Shown: in pieces, positions 1 to 12,460 of the stretch
Position numbering within the stretch: the stretch's first letter is position 1
Layout: each line of letters begins with the position of its first letter
NCBI GenBank assembly: GCA_963971535.1
Contig: CAXASK010000014.1
Span: 357,135 to 421,134, forward strand
Length of the DNA stretch: 64,000 nt
Direction: 5' to 3'
Source: Notolepis coatsorum
Taxonomy: Eukaryota > Chordata > Actinopteri > Aulopiformes > Paralepididae
Translations under genes and position numbers: made by a program
Notes under the pieces: generated by a model
The model's input: the letters and a program-made list of their open reading frames with translations, nothing else
Database searches by the model: none
What the model was told of the DNA's origin: nothing

Positions 1-127
1 TCTCCACATATTTATTGTCTCATTGTGTGAAATATCATATAAGATATGCTCCAATCATGTTTATTTTATTTGTATTCAATTACTCATTCATGAAAACCTA
101 GGTACAGGCACCAACATCACCATTCAC

Positions 128-577
128 AGCGGCACGGTGGTGTAGTGGTTAACACTGTCGCCTCAAAGCAAGAAGGTCCAGGGTTCGATTCCTGCTTGGG
201 GACCAGGTTTCCATGATGCCAGGTACTCAGGTGGGGTATCTCCCAGGCCTTTCTGTGTGGAGTTTGTATGTTCTCCCCCTCTGTGCTCGCAAGGGTTTCC
301 CCCCCGATAAGATAAACCCAATGGAAAAAACATGCACAACAGATCGCTAACGCTGTGGCGTCCTTGACGAAGACGGACAGGAGCACTTGGATTGGTCCCC
401 GGGGCGCAGCTCACGTTGACCCCCTATCTGCTCCCGGCTGCCCATGGGGGAAGGACAACGGGATGGGAAAAGTGCAGAGACATTTCATCTGCGACTCAGT
501 GCATGTGTGTGTGTGTTCCTGTGGGTCGCCCATCTCGCGTGTGTGTGTGTTAAAACTGCATGACAAATAAAGACTTC
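128..577 (+). mobile_element. tRNA-derived SINE
   Basis: The element starts with a tRNA-like head: an A-box-like TGTAGTGGTT at 141-150 and a perfect B box, GGTTCGATTCC, at 182-192. A non-tRNA body follows, and it ends with the LINE-like tail ACAAATAAAGACTT near 563-576. The wording GGCACGGTGGTGTAGTGG is typical of a SINE-like repeat common in teleosts. The distance from the head and the lack of a foldable acceptor stem argue against a working tRNA gene. Confidence 0.7.
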
Positions 578-1304
578 TAGTCTAACAAGTATTCTAGGTT
601 CAATAGAATAAAAGCGTAATTCGAAATAAATACAGAAATTGCAGCCATCTTTGATTTTTGCCATACCAGAATATTCAAAACATCAATATTTGAACTCCAG
701 TTGATTCCTCACACAGTATTAACTTAAAATAGCAATACAAAATTATATTACACAGCAATTGTGTGAACATTAAGACGTTTTTAAAGAATTCATGATTTCG
801 ATTGTGGCCATTTTGGATACATTTTTATTAAATTCAACTGGTTCCTTGACACTCAAGCCAAAATTGTTCTATAGATCCTTATCTTCAAATTAGAAGTGAA
901 AACGAAACTTTCGCATATACATTTTAAATGACTGAGTGTCCAGGCACCCCACTATCAAAAAAGTGTGTGGTTTTCTGGTCAGCAGGAGATGTGCATCTCT
1001 GGCAGCTTATGGTCAGTGGCATTGTTTGTCAAATAGTGTTGAACTTGAGTGTTACACCCTGAGTGCATAGTATAATAGACATATTAGCATGGTAGGTAGT
1101 AGTATACGGATAGTAAAAGACAGTTATTTATATATATATTATATTGTAGAAATCATCGGAATAGAGAAACGCACAATTTCTATCAGTTGACAACACAAAG
1201 CCGTGTGTCATTTATTTCGCAGTAGCACAAGTGACAGCTGTCAGAACTATGCCGGGCTATGCCGGGCTAGCATATGGATAAAAGTTCCCATATTATGTGC
1301 ATTA
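578..1304. other. AT-rich stretch without recognisable features
   Basis: I see no exon-like frame, RNA gene or repeat family that I can name here. The sequence is A+T rich, with only scattered short words repeated. Confidence 0.5.
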
Positions 1305-1549
1305 CACAAACTAAAAACAGATATTACATTACATTACACAAACTAAAAACAGATATTACATTACATTACACAAACTAAAAACAGATATTACATTACATTA
1401 CACAAACTAAAAACAGATATTACATTACATTACACAAACTAAAAACAGATATTATATTACATTACACAAACTAAAAACAGATATTACATTACATTATACA
1501 AACTAAAAACAGATATTACATTACATTACACAAACTAAAAACCGATATT
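1305..1549. repeat. 32-bp minisatellite
   Basis: About seven and a half head-to-tail copies of a 32-bp unit built around ACAAACTAAAAACAGATATT and ATTACATTACATT. Copies differ at only a few positions (for example TATTATATTAC and AACCGATATT), so the array expanded recently. Confidence 0.9.
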
Positions 1550-1648
1550 GTCTGAATTACTAGAAGAAAGAAATGCACTACCTTTGGCTGATAGTAATTT
1601 ATTAATTTCTTAGGATTTCTTTTGGTCTAATAAATGTTTAAGATTCTT

Positions 1649-1909
1649 AGGGGCGACAGTGGCTCGGGAGGTAGAGCAGTCGTCTGGCAATCCGGAGGTT
1701 CCCGGTTCGATTCCCGCTCCTCCCGGGCAGTGTCGATGTGTCCTTGAGCAAGACACTTAATGCCTAATTGCTCCCGATGAGCAGGTTGGCACCTTGCATG
1801 GTTGCCTCCGCTGTCGGTGTGTGAATGTGTGAGTGAATGGGTACAAATGTAAGGAACAAATTGTAAAGCGCTTTGGATAAAATCGCTACATAAAAAAGCA
1901 GCCATTTAC
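1649..1909 (+). mobile_element. tRNA-derived SINE with LINE-like tail
   Basis: The tRNA-like head has GGTAGAGCAG (A box region) and GGTTCGATTCC (B box) near 1702-1712. The body contains TGTCCTTGAGCAAGACACTT and GTGAATGTGTGAGTGAATGG, both very common in fish SINEs. It ends in the AAAGCGCTTTGG ... GCAGCCATTTAC tail. The L1 element at 1910 is inserted inside this tail, and the tail word GCCATTTAC reappears at 8710-8718. Confidence 0.8.
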
Positions 1910-4223
1910 GGGAGAGCAGAATAGGAGTAGCGGACATATCGGATCACAGTGCCATATATCTGACAGTAGATCTAGAAGGGAGACAGAGGAACACGATCTG
2001 GAGACTAAATGTAGGAATATTAAATAACAAGGGGGTGGTGAGTCAGATCAAGGAGGAGATAGCCAGATATAAGGAAGAAAATGACAACGGGGCGGTAGAG
2101 GCCAGGATAAATAGGGAATTATTGACGGAAATAGAAAAGAAAGCGAGGTTCATGAAACAAACGTACTATGAAGGGGGACCAAAAGCGACCAGACTGTTGG
2201 CTAGGAGAATTAGGACGCAACAGAAGTTGAACACGATACACACAATAAGGGATACAAAGACTAATGAAATATTGAGAGACCCAGCTGAAATAGAGAGGAC
2301 ATTTAGAGAGTACTATGAGAAACTATACACACAGCCAAAAGCAGCGGGAGAAGAGGAAATAGAAGCATATCTGGAGAAGCTAGAGTTACCATCGATAGGG
2401 AAAGAACAGAATGAAGAATTAAATAAAATAATTACGGAACGAGAACTGGAAGAGGCAATTAGTAGAGCTAAAAACAACAAGTCTCCGGGGAGCGACGGAT
2501 TCCCATCGGAATTCTACAAGACATTTAGAACGGAATTAGCACCCATGTTAGGGGCGGCGTTCAGACACACGATGGAAGAGGGAAAAATGCCCCCCTCGTG
2601 GAAGGAAGCCATAATCACCACGATACCGAAGGAAGGGAAGGATAGAGAATTATGTAGTAGTTTCAGACCTGTGTCCATACTCAACGTGGATTACAAGATG
2701 TATACATCGATAATATCAAAGAGATTTGAGACGTTTATGCCAGACATTATAGATGAAGATCAAACTGGATTTATTAAAGGGAGACAGACACAGGACAACG
2801 TGAGAAAGACATTACACATAGTAGAGGAGATACAAAAACAAGGTGGTAGCGCGGTACTGATTAGCCTAGATGCAGAAAAAGCATTCGACAGTGTGAGCTG
2901 GAAATTTTTATATAAAACATTGATGAGGTTCGGACTGAACGGGAGGGCGATGAAGATGATCAAGGCGCTACATCAATAACCGACAGCGAGGGTTAAGGTG
3001 AATGGCAGCTTGACGGATAGAATCAGATTAGAGAGGGCTACCAGACAGGGATGTTGTCTCTCACCGACGCTCTTCGCCGTTTTCATAGAACCACTGGCAC
3101 AACTGATCAGACAGACCGAGGACATTAAGGGAGTAAGGATAAAGGGAACGGAATATAAACTAGGCCTATTTGCGGACGACGTGATAGTATACATGAGGCA
3201 ACCAGACAAGAGCTTCCCGGCACTGATGGATCTACTGAAGGAATATGGCCACTACTCAGGATACAAACTAAACGTGACAAAGACACAGACCTTAGCATGG
3301 AACTATACCCCAACGACGGAAATTAGGGAACAGTACGGGATAAGATGGGACATGGACAAGATTAAATACTTAGGGGTGAACATCACGAGAGGGGTGGAGA
3401 AACTGTTTGAGGCGAACTATACACAGATAAATCAGAACATCAAGAGAGACTTAGAGAGATGGACAGTAATGCCCTTGGACTTCAATTCAAGAATAGAGGT
3501 CATTAAAATGAACATACTATCAAGGTTACTGTACCTATTCCAGTCACTACTGATACAAATACCACAGAATCAATTCAGGGAGTGGGACAGACTGATATCG
3601 AGGTTCATATGGGCGGGGAGAAGACCACGGGTCAGATATAAAACACTACAACTACCAAAGGAAGAGGGAGGGATGGCAGTACCCAGCCTACAAGATTATT
3701 ACTATGCAGCACAACTGAGAGCAGTGACGTGCTGGTGTAACGACAGATATGAGGCAAGATGGAAAGACATTGAAAAAGAAGGGGAGGGATACAAGGTACA
3801 AGCTCTGGTGGGAGATAGGGAACTATTTAAAGAAAAAGAGGGACTATTAGATCCAATCACCAAATGCACCTTGACTATATGGAACAGAGTAGTAAAAACA
3901 CACAAATTGGAGAAGCAGTCAGGGGTTCTGAGATGGGTAGCACATGACAAGAGATTCAAACCAGGGAGGTTAGACCATGGATTCAGAAGGTGGGAGAGGG
4001 GGGGGGGGGGCAACAGCGATATGCAAAATGATAGAGAAGGGGGAAATGCAGACACTACAAAAATTAAAGGAGAAATTTGGACTAGAAAACAGGGACCACT
4101 TCAGATATCTACAGGTTAGAGACTACTACAACAAAGAAATAAGGGGGGCCAAAGACGAAGAACAGAATGGAATAATAAAGATGATAGTATGGGCATACGA
4201 AGGGGGGCAAGGAAGAGTAATAT

Positions 4224-4493
4224 TGTGGTGACACTTATCACGCACATTTGGTGCAGACATTCACTGGACTTGAGGAGCAGAGGAATGCTCCTTTAAGCCT
4301 GGGGATTCTGGGAACGGTGTGGGTATTTGGTGACGTATATTAGGTCACCTGTCAGCTGTCAGCTGGCTGCTGTCACTTTGAAGTAGTAACGTTAAACGCC
4401 TCTGCACTCTGTTTGATGTATGTAATTTATGTTGGGAAGTAAAGGAAAGACTCGACTACCGTCTCCCGTTTCATCCTTTCTTGCGATCCCACA
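4224..4493 (+). repeat. 5' LTR of the Gypsy element
   Basis: A 270-bp terminal repeat bounded by the inverted pair TGTGG/CCACA. Its last 45 bp recur exactly at 7721-7765, marking the downstream end of the element. Confidence 0.8.
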
Positions 4494-7400
4494 TTGGTGA
4501 CCTGAAGTACGTGAATATTACATCATGACGGACGGAGAAGTGAACATTGTCTACGCCGCTGCAATTAAGTTACCCGACTTCTGGCATCACAGCCCTCGAC
4601 CCTGGTTTCAACACATTGAAGCTCAGTTCGAGTTGAGAGGAATAACACAGGATGTTACGAAATATTATCATGTGGTAGCAGCATTGGATGCCCAGACGAC
4701 GGCCCGCGCTATGGGGCTGCTGGAAGCCCCGCCAGCTGCCGGCAAATATGACGCTATCAAGGCATTCCTTTTGCAATTATTTGAACTGTCGGAAATTGAA
4801 AAGGCGGATTGTCTATTGTCACTTAACGGCCTCGGCGACGGCAAGCCGTCCGAACTGATGGACAGGATGCTGTCCGTTTTGGGCTCGGCAGATCCCTCTT
4901 TTTTGTTTAAGCATGTTTTCATGCGTCAGCTCCCAGCGCCTGTGCGCACCGCCCTGGCCAGCTCTCCCGTCTCCTTCACCAAGGACTACCGCGTGCTGGC
5001 TGCCGAAGCGGACAGGATTTATCTCGCCAACCGGCAGCAGTTTGTGCATGCGCTGCTTCCAGCCTACCACCCACCTACCCACCTAGTGGACGCTGCGGAC
5101 GCCGCTGCAGCAGTGACTGCCCGTCGCCAGGGTAACAGTGGATGGTGTTATTTCCATAACCGGTTTGGCGCCAGGGCCAAACAGTGTCGCCCACCGTGCA
5201 ATTACAGTGTCCAGGGAAACGCCAGGGCCAATGCTCATTAACAGCCATGAGCGTTGGCGGAGGCAGCAGGCTGCTATTTATTAAGGACACCTTATTTGGC
5301 CGGCGACTACTAGTCGACTGGGGCGCGCAACGCAGCATCCTTCCTGCTACAGCTGTGGACACTATGGCTGGGGGCCACGGTCCCCCCATGGACGCTGCTA
5401 ATGGCACGCCTATACGTACCTACGGAACCCGGTATGTAGAGGTGTGTTTTGGCGGGCGCCGTTTCGGGTGGGAGTTTGTCATGGCCGCTGTGTCAGTTCC
5501 TCTCCTCGGCGCGGACTTCCTGTGTGCGTTCAGGCTGCTAGTGGACATTACAAACTGTCGCTTGATCGATGCTGTCTCCTTCGCTACCTACCCGTGCACG
5601 CTGGGAGGGCCAGGGACACTAGGTCTGTCCAACATGCTTGCTGCTGGGGATATATATCAGCGCCTCCTAGCGGAGTTCCCTATCCTCACCACGCCTACAT
5701 TTTCCTCAGCAGTCGCTAAGCATGGCGTGGAGCACTATATAGCCACTGTCGGTCCCCCGGTCTATGCACGTGCTCGGCGCCTTGACCCAGCTAAGCTCTC
5801 CATTGCCAGGGAGGAATTTGCAACCATGGAACGCCTTGGCATTGTGCGCCGTTCTGACAGTCCGTGGGCCTCCCCCCTGCATATGGTCACTAAGGCTGAT
5901 GGTGGGTGGCGTCCCTGTGGCGATTTCCGACGCCTAAACAACGCCACGACCCCGGACCGGTACCCCGTCCCGCATATACAGGACTTCTCCGCCCACCTGG
6001 CGGGGACCACCATCTTTTCCAAGGTGGACTTGGTGCAGGGATACCACCAGGTACCAGTTCACCCACGGGACGTTCCCAAGACGGCGGTCATCACTCCTTT
6101 TGGCCTGTTCGAGTTTCTGCGGATGCCCTTTGGCCTCAAGGGGGCGGCACAGACTTTCCAGCGACTGATGGACTCGGTGCTGCGGGATATGGCATTCATG
6201 TTCGTATACTTGGACGACATTCTCGTAGCCAGCACGTCTGCAGAGGAGCACCTGACACATCTCAGGCAGTTGTTTGAGCGGCTCAGTGCACATGGGCTCA
6301 TTGTTAACCCCGCCAAGTGCCAGTTCGGCCGGTCGTCTATTGATTTCCTCGGGCACAGGGTCTCAGCAGAGGGAGCCGTTCCGCTCCCTGCCAGGGTGGA
6401 CGCCGTTGCCAGCTTTCCACGCCCCCGCACCGTGAAGTCCCTGCAGGAGTTCCTAGGCATGGTGAACTTCTACAACAGGTTCATTCCCCGTGCTGCTCAC
6501 CTCATGCGCCCCTTGTATGAGGCCCTGCGTGGTAAGGACCCCAAGGCCGAGGTGGACTGGTCCCCGTGTACCGACGACGCTTTTTTGGGCGCTAAAACTG
6601 CACTGGCCAATGCCGCATTACTGGCACACCCATTTCCTACCGCCCCTAACGCCCTCACAACTGACGCCTCAGACTACGCAGTGGGGGCAGTGTACGAACA
6701 GTGGGTGGGGGGGGCTGGCAACCGCTTGCTTTCTTCAGTCGCCAGCTGCGGGACAATGAAAGAAAGTACAGCACCTTTGACCGGGAGCTCCTAGGCCTCT
6801 TCCTGGCCATCAGGCACTTCAGATTCCTGCTGGAGGGCCGACGGTTTACTGCCTTTGTGGATCACAAGCCACTCACCTTCGCCATGGCCAAGGCCACCGA
6901 GCCGTGGTCAGGGCGCCAGCAGCGCCAACTCTCCGCCATCTCCGAGTTTACCACGGACTTACGGCATGTCGCAGGTAAAGACAACTACGTCGCTGACTGC
7001 CTCTCCCGGACGGTGGTGGGGGCCGTCCACTTGGGACTGGACTACGCTGCCATGGCTGCCGACCAGGCCACTGACAAGGACATGCAGGCCTACCGAACAG
7101 TCGACACTGGGCTAAGGTTAGAGGATGTGCAGGTTGGTATTGCCAACACCACGCTCCTCTGCGAGGTCTCCACCGGTCAGCCCCGTCCGATGGTTCCCGC
7201 TGGCTGGCGGCGGCAGGTATTCGAAGCCATCCATGGCCTGTCACACCCGGGGGTGAAGGCGTCAACTAAGCTGGTCAGTGCTAAATTCGTCTGGCATGGC
7301 CTCAGGAAGGACATCGCAGCCTGGGCCGGCTCCTGCGTGGCGTGCCAGCGTGCAAAGATACACCGTCACACCAAAGCCCCCTTGGGTGCTTTCACCCCAG

Positions 7401-7765
7401 TCCCAACTTCCCAGCACTGCCTCCCGCAGTCCTACATGCCTAGGGATCTGCAGTCAGCCAGGTATGTTTTCATTCGCCATGACAGCCACCGTACTCCTCT
7501 GCAGCCCCCTTACGACGGCCCTTTTCGCGTCCTGGAGGCGGGGCCTAAGAACTTCATGGTGGACATTGGAGGAAGGTCAGAGCGGGTATCGGTCGACCGG
7601 CTCAAGCCTGCCCATTTGGACCTAGACAGGCCAGTTTAACTGGCCCGGCCCCCGCGGCGTGGACGACCCCCTGCCCGGCCCCTGCCAACTGCTTTTCCCT
7701 CTAGTCACCTCATATCTCCTGACTCGACTACCGTCTCCCGTTTCATCCTTTCTTGCGATCCCACA
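4224..7765 (+). mobile_element. Ty3/Gypsy LTR retrotransposon fossil, CsRn1-like
   Basis: An LTR element inserted in the L1 LINE. Its ends are TGTGG and CCACA, and it is flanked by a 4-bp ATAT duplication (4220-4223 and 7766-7769). A primer-binding site starting TTGGTGACC lies at 4494, resembling a tRNA-Trp primer site. Parts in order are a gag-like region with a C-Y-F-H ... C ... C knuckle (4525 to about 5240) and a pol region (about 5180-7640) with protease-like, reverse transcriptase (YLDDILVAS), RNase H and integrase zinc-binding segments. The CHCC-type knuckle and the Trp-like primer site point to the CsRn1 group. It looks broken, with a handful of breaks. The terminal 45 bp of the two ends are identical, which suggests a fairly young insertion, certainly younger than its L1 host. 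Confidence 0.88.
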
Positions 7766-8721
7766 ATATCAGCAATATACCGGGCTATAATGAACAGCAA
7801 GGGACACACGACCGATTACATAAGGGAGAAATGGGAGAGAGAGCTAGAGATAGAAATAACAGGGAAGGAATGGGGGAACATATGCGAGGTGCAACATTCA
7901 ACAACAGGATCGAGGATATGGAAAGAGTTTGGATGGAAAAACAATCAGATTCTTTATAACCCCAGAGCTGAAGGGAAAATATACACCAACACAAAGAGCA
8001 TGCTGGAGGATGTGTGGGAAGGAGGGGGCAAATCACACGCACATATTCTGGGGATGTCAGAAGCTGAAGGGGTATTGGGAGGAGATAGGGGAGGCAATGA
8101 TCAGAATATTAGGATACGGATTACCACAAACAGGACTAGTGCTTTACTTAGGAGACCTGACACACGAGGGAATACAAGGGGGGGGGGAAATATTTAATAA
8201 AGATAATGTTGATAGCGGCCAGAAAAGCAATAATGAGACTGTGGTACAAGGAAGACCCACCGACAATAGCACAATGGGTAGGAATAGTGGAAGAAATACA
8301 GGATATGGAGAGGATAACACACATGCTGAGGTTACAGGAAGAGAAATTTGGAGAAAGATGGGGTAAGTGGGAGGATTACAAGGGGAACGAAAACGACATC
8401 ACAGAGGAAGAACCAAATACACCACAAGAGGGCGAAGGGTAAAGGAGGAAAGAGGTTCAAAGAGGGTCTCTGAACCCATGTCACACACTTAATGTTTTCT
8501 AATTTCATTTTGGTTTAAGGTATGACAACTGTTTTATGTTTTTTATTTGCTTAAGTCAGTATTTTTTATTTTTCGTCTTTTGGATATTAAAATGTTTTAT
8601 TTATTATTTATGTCTGATTAATAGTGTTGTTGATGTTATTGTATATGTCGTGTTGTTTGTCTATAAATGTTTAATAAAAAAAATTAAGTTAAAAAAAAAA
8701 AAAAAAAAAGCCATTTACCAT

Positions 8722-9291
8722 CCCCTGCTGCCTCCTCCTCCTCTTCCTCCTCTTCCTCGTTTTCCTCCTCCTCCTCTTCCTCCTCTTCCTCCTCCTCCTA
8801 ATCCTCCTCTTCCTCCTCCTCCTCCTCCTGCTCATAATCCTCCTCTTCCTCCTCCTGCTCCTCCTCTTCCTCCTCCTCCTCCTAATCATCCTCATCAACC
8901 TCCTCCTCCTCTTCCTCCTCTTCCTCCTCCTCCTAATCCTCCTCTTCCTGCTCCTAATCCTCCTCTTCCTCCTCCTCCTCCTGCTCCTAATCCTCCTCCT
9001 CCTAATCCTCCTCTTCCTCCTCTTCCTCCTCCTCCTGCTCCTAATCCTCCTGCTCCTCCTCCTCCTCCTGCTCTTCCTCATCCTCCTCCTCCTCCTCCTC
9101 CTGCTCCTGCGTCTGCTTCTCCTCCTCCTCCTCCTAATCCTCCTCATCCTCCTCCTCCTGCTCCTCCTCGTCCTCCTCGTCCTCCTCCTCCTCCTCCTCC
9201 AACTCCTCCTCCTCCTCCTCCTCCTCCTCCTCCTCCTGCTCCTCCTCCTCCTCCTGCTCCTCCTCATCCTCCTCCTCCTCCTCCTCCACGG
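8722..9291. repeat. CTC/TCC polypyrimidine repeat
   Basis: About 570 bp of imperfect CCT trinucleotide repeat with CTAAT and CTGCT interruptions. Long frames on both strands (poly-Pro or poly-Arg) are compositional artefacts. It abuts the C-terminal end of the klhl10-like last exon. Confidence 0.9.
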
Positions 9292-9904
9292 GGAGCAGCG
9301 TACTGGCTCATGTAAAATGGCAGGCCATGCATTATGCAGCAGCTTAGGTCACTGCGCTGGATCTTCATGTCCTCGGCTACAGTCCACTTGTCGCTGCTCT
9401 GGTCGTAGCGCTCCACCTAGTTGGAGCCTCCGACCACGAAGAGCAGGTCATCCAGCACCGCGATGCCAAAGTCTCTGCGGGGGGTGAGCATGGCGGGCAG
9501 GGCGCTCCAGGAGTCAGTCAAGGGGCTGTAGGCCTCCGCACTACGCAGGTCGTTTCTACCGTCCCACCCTCCCACCTGAGGACAGGACACATGAGAGGAA
9601 TGTTTTAGTGTGTGGCTCAGGCAGGCAGACACTGTATTAATCCATTTAGGGAAATGAGGGCATCACAGAGGCATTGAAAGTCAAATGATACATATCTACA
9701 AATATCTAGTATAAAGCATTTGTCTCTGTGTGCACCTACCGCATAGACTTGTTCTCCGTATGCAGCGACTCCCAGTCCTCTACGCCTGCTGCTCATGGGG
9801 GCGATCAGAGTCCACTGGTCGGTGTCTGGGCTGTAGCACTCAGCTGTGAGCAGACACCGCGCCCAGTTGTACTCCGTCCTGTTCTCGCCACCACAGATGT
9901 AAAC

Positions 9905-10461
9905 CTGAATTGAATAAGAAGGAATATTCTAATTTAGTTTATATATTCCATTTGATTTCATTCTACTTTAATTGTCTGTTAATGTTGTTGCACCAAAGGA
10001 CCCACACACATATATATATTTTTTTGAACAAATGTTTTTTATTTTTCCCCTTTTTTTACATAAAACCAGACACACAATACATAAACAATGGAAATCCACA
10101 ATAAATCACAGGACTATGATTGACACAATAATGAATAATAACAGTCCAGTACTTAAATCAAAATATATGTAGATTAAGAGATTTACCCATAATAAATGCA
10201 ATACAATACCTATGCTCTTGCTCGCTCTCCCCCCCCCCCCCCCCCCTCAGGACCCCTTCTTGGACAATCCATCCATTATTCCGTTTAACACCAGGAATTA
10301 CAAATTCATATGCTAACCTTTATCCTCTCCACCACCTCTAACCAGATTGCTAGACACATCTTTTGTATGTGCAAGCTTACTTGGCAATAAAGACATTTAT
10401 GATTTCTGATCTAACGTTCCTTGTGTTCATCTAGCACCCTGTGTCCCTGAGTTCCACCCAC
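9905..10461. other. klhl10-like intron 4, AT-rich
   Basis: Intron with A/T runs, a short C run near 10233-10247 and no coding signal. The acceptor (CTGAA on the plus strand at 9905-9909) and donor (CCCAC before 10462) frame the flanking exons. Confidence 0.5.
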
Positions 10462-11775
10462 CTTGCCCTGGAGGGCTGCTGCCCCGGCGTGGCTCCTGTT
10501 CTCCAGCATGGGTGAGATCACTGTTCACTGGTTGGTTTCAGGCTCGTAGCGCTCGGCGGTGTTCAGTCGCACGTGTCTGTCGTGCCCTCCCATGGCGTAG
10601 ATACAGCCGTCCAACGCGACCACGCTGAGGCTACTGCGGCGTGAGTGCATGGGAGCCGCCTGCAGCCAGCTACGAGTGACGGGGTTGAACCTGCGCACAC
10701 TACTGAGATGCTGTACGGTGTAGTCCCAGCCACCGACGCAGTAGACCAGACCGTGGAGATAAGCGGTGCCGTGGCAGACCCGGGGACTCTCCCCCTCAAC
10801 GCTCACGTCCATCCATCCACCGGCTCGGATATTGTAAGCCTCCATGGTCAGGATGCGGTCACCCCAGCCTCCGATGGCCAATAGGACCTCCTGGGGCCGG
10901 CGTGGACGCATCAGGGGGTTTGGGAGCCTGTCGGAGCCAGGGGGGTTCAGGACGCTGAGGATGAGGGCCCTGCAGTCGTGGCTGTCCCTCACCACAGGGT
11001 TGTTCTGGATGTTGTTCAGCAAGTAGTCAGGCCTCATCAAGCCCATGCGCACCTGGGAAGAGACAAGCAGACAGCGGGTACAACTTAGACATCGGTTGTA
11101 GACGGTTTCTGTTGCTAGGGAACAGTTTGGACCCAAATGTTTGAGAACCACCGTACTAGGAAACCTAGTGTTGTTTTAATGTAATGCACAGTAATACAAT
11201 TAGTTACCTTGGGAAGCAGCAATGGGATGTGTGTTTTACGCTCCTCACGGGAGTGGTCGATCCAACGGAGGACGGCCTCGAACACCGTCTCCTCGCTCTT
11301 CACGTTCAGATCATCCCTCTCGATGATGTCCACCAGTTGCTTCAGGGACAGCTCCACAAACTCCTGTGAGACGTGCAACATCTCCTCAAAGTGGCACACG
11401 ATGCAGAGATGGGCCTTGCGCCTCAGGTCAGGGCAGCAGTAGATGTCCACCAACCTCCAGATGCCGACACAGTTTTCCAGAGACAGCTGGCCTTCTAGGA
11501 AGTCAGAGCACGCTCCTACTATGCCAGTGACGCGAAGCTGGTCTGCAGCCACCAGTAGCTCTTCCACGTTCTCTGGTGTCACCAGCACAAAGCGTGTGTA
11601 GGAGTACTCTATGATGAGCTGCATCATACCCGGGGACACCCCAGGGATAGTGTAGACTGCTTTCTCTGAGTCGCTCCAGCGAGTGAAGAGGGCTCTGTGG
11701 GACGCAGAGTATAGAGATATCTGATGAGTAAACAGTAAGCAACATTCTGTCCTGTGTAGTCATATATTTTCACTG

Positions 11776-12165
11776 TAGAAGTATAGGGTCTTAGCACAGT
11801 AGAAGTATAGTATCTGTTTACAGTAGAAGTACAGTATAGTATCTGTTTACAGTAGAAGTACAGTATAGTATCTTTTTACAGTAGAAGTACAGTATGGTAT
11901 CTGTTTACAGTAGACATACAGTATAGTATCTTTTTACAGTATAGTATCTGTTTACAGTAGATGTACAGTATAGTATCTGTTTACAGTAGAAGTACAGTAT
12001 AGTATCTGGTTACAGTAAAAGTACAGTATAGTATCGTTTTACAGTAGAAGTACAGTATAGTATCTTTTTACAGTAGATGTACAGTATAGTATCTGTTTAC
12101 AGTAGAAGTACAGTATAGTATCTGTTTACAGTAAAAGTACAGTATGGTATCTGTTTACTAACCAA
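11776..12165. repeat. 29-bp minisatellite in klhl10-like intron 1
   Basis: About 13 imperfect copies of a unit reading GTATCTGTTTACAGTAGAAG followed by TACAGTATA. Some copies are shortened. The array fills most of the first intron. Confidence 0.85.
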
Positions 12166-12233
12166 GCTAACCTGAACCAAGCTAAGCTGAACCAAACTAA
12201 CCTGAACCAAGCTAACCTGAACCAAGCTAAACT
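12160..12233. repeat. 15-bp tandem repeat next to klhl10-like exon 1 donor
   Basis: About five copies of ACCAAGCTAACCTGA with single-base variants, ending directly at the exon 1 donor (ACTTAC on the plus strand, 12231-12236). Confidence 0.8.
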
Positions 12234-12460
12234 TACCTGAAATAGTCACTGCAGTCACACAGGAGGGCCTTGTGGGCATTCAACTCAGTGCTGTTGACTT
12301 TAATAACCACATCACAGAACCTCCCTCCAGACGCAGCTCATTAACGATTGTACAGGACATTGTTTCCTTTTCCATGTGGTGATTTTAAAATGGTATACAG
12401 AATATATTCAAGCTTACAGATAAGTAGCCGGAAACAAGTCTTCTGAGATCTGCGATCTTC

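Larger units (their letters stand above)
1911..8442 (+). pseudogene. L1 ORF2 (endonuclease end, reverse transcriptase, C-terminal zinc-finger region), broken
   Basis: The frame gives the end of the apurinic endonuclease (ADISDHSAIYLTVDL), then the reverse transcriptase with [36 protein letters not shown] and the catalytic FADDVIVY near 3169-3192. The C-terminal part resumes after the LTR insertion and includes CWRMCGKEGANHTHIFWGC (about 8000-8060), the usual LINE cysteine/histidine motif. One in-frame stop (TAA, 2977-2979) lies between two long same-frame stretches. A G run at about 3998-4010 shifts the frame, and the C-terminal part is spread over three frames. The copy is therefore inactive. 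Confidence 0.88.
1910..8709 (+). mobile_element. L1-group LINE, 5' truncated, split by a Gypsy element
   Basis: A non-LTR retrotransposon that begins inside the endonuclease domain (SDHSAI motif at about 1938-1955) and runs through reverse transcriptase, a C-terminal cysteine-rich region, a 3' UTR and a poly(A) tail at 8690-8709. It is flanked by GCCATTTAC at 1901-1909 and 8710-8718, a target-site duplication lying in the older SINE tail. Positions 4224-7765 are a later LTR element, after which the LINE coding sequence resumes. The ISDHSAI and FADD motifs and the poly(A) tail fit the L1 clade; exact family naming would need a library search. Confidence 0.9.
9293..12375 (-). pseudogene. klhl10: klhl10-like BTB-BACK-Kelch gene, probably a pseudogene
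   Basis: Five minus-strand exons: 12237-12375, 11208-11694, 10462-11052, 9740-9904 and about 9293-9575, each with GT/AG borders. The translation matches KLHL10, the germ-cell substrate adaptor for CUL3 ubiquitin ligase needed in spermatogenesis. It shows the BTB start (NELRLEGG, DVVIKVNS), the BACK region (VFEAVLRWIDHSREERK, LLLPKVRMGLMRPDYLLNN) and Kelch repeats (RLNTAERYEPETNQ, LRSAEAYSPLTDSW, DDLLFVVGG). The start ATG is at 12373-12375, giving MEKETMSC like the mammalian start. Defects: a one-base loss in exon 1 just after RLEGG; a stop at 10525-10527 where the family has Trp (NQ-W); a stop at 9417-9419 replacing several residues after VVGGSN; and a C-terminus that runs into the CTC repeat. 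It is divergent from heatr6. A transcribed, differently annotated gene with assembly errors is possible but less likely. Confidence 0.85.

Noticed and set aside
128-200. Possible tRNA gene
   Set aside because: A and B boxes are present but no cloverleaf closes, and the sequence continues as a SINE; the same applies to 1660-1715 and the heads of the 470-bp SINEs.
8536-9315. Long proline-rich and arginine-rich frames on both strands
   Set aside because: They are the translation of a CCT repeat; no codon or splice evidence of a gene.
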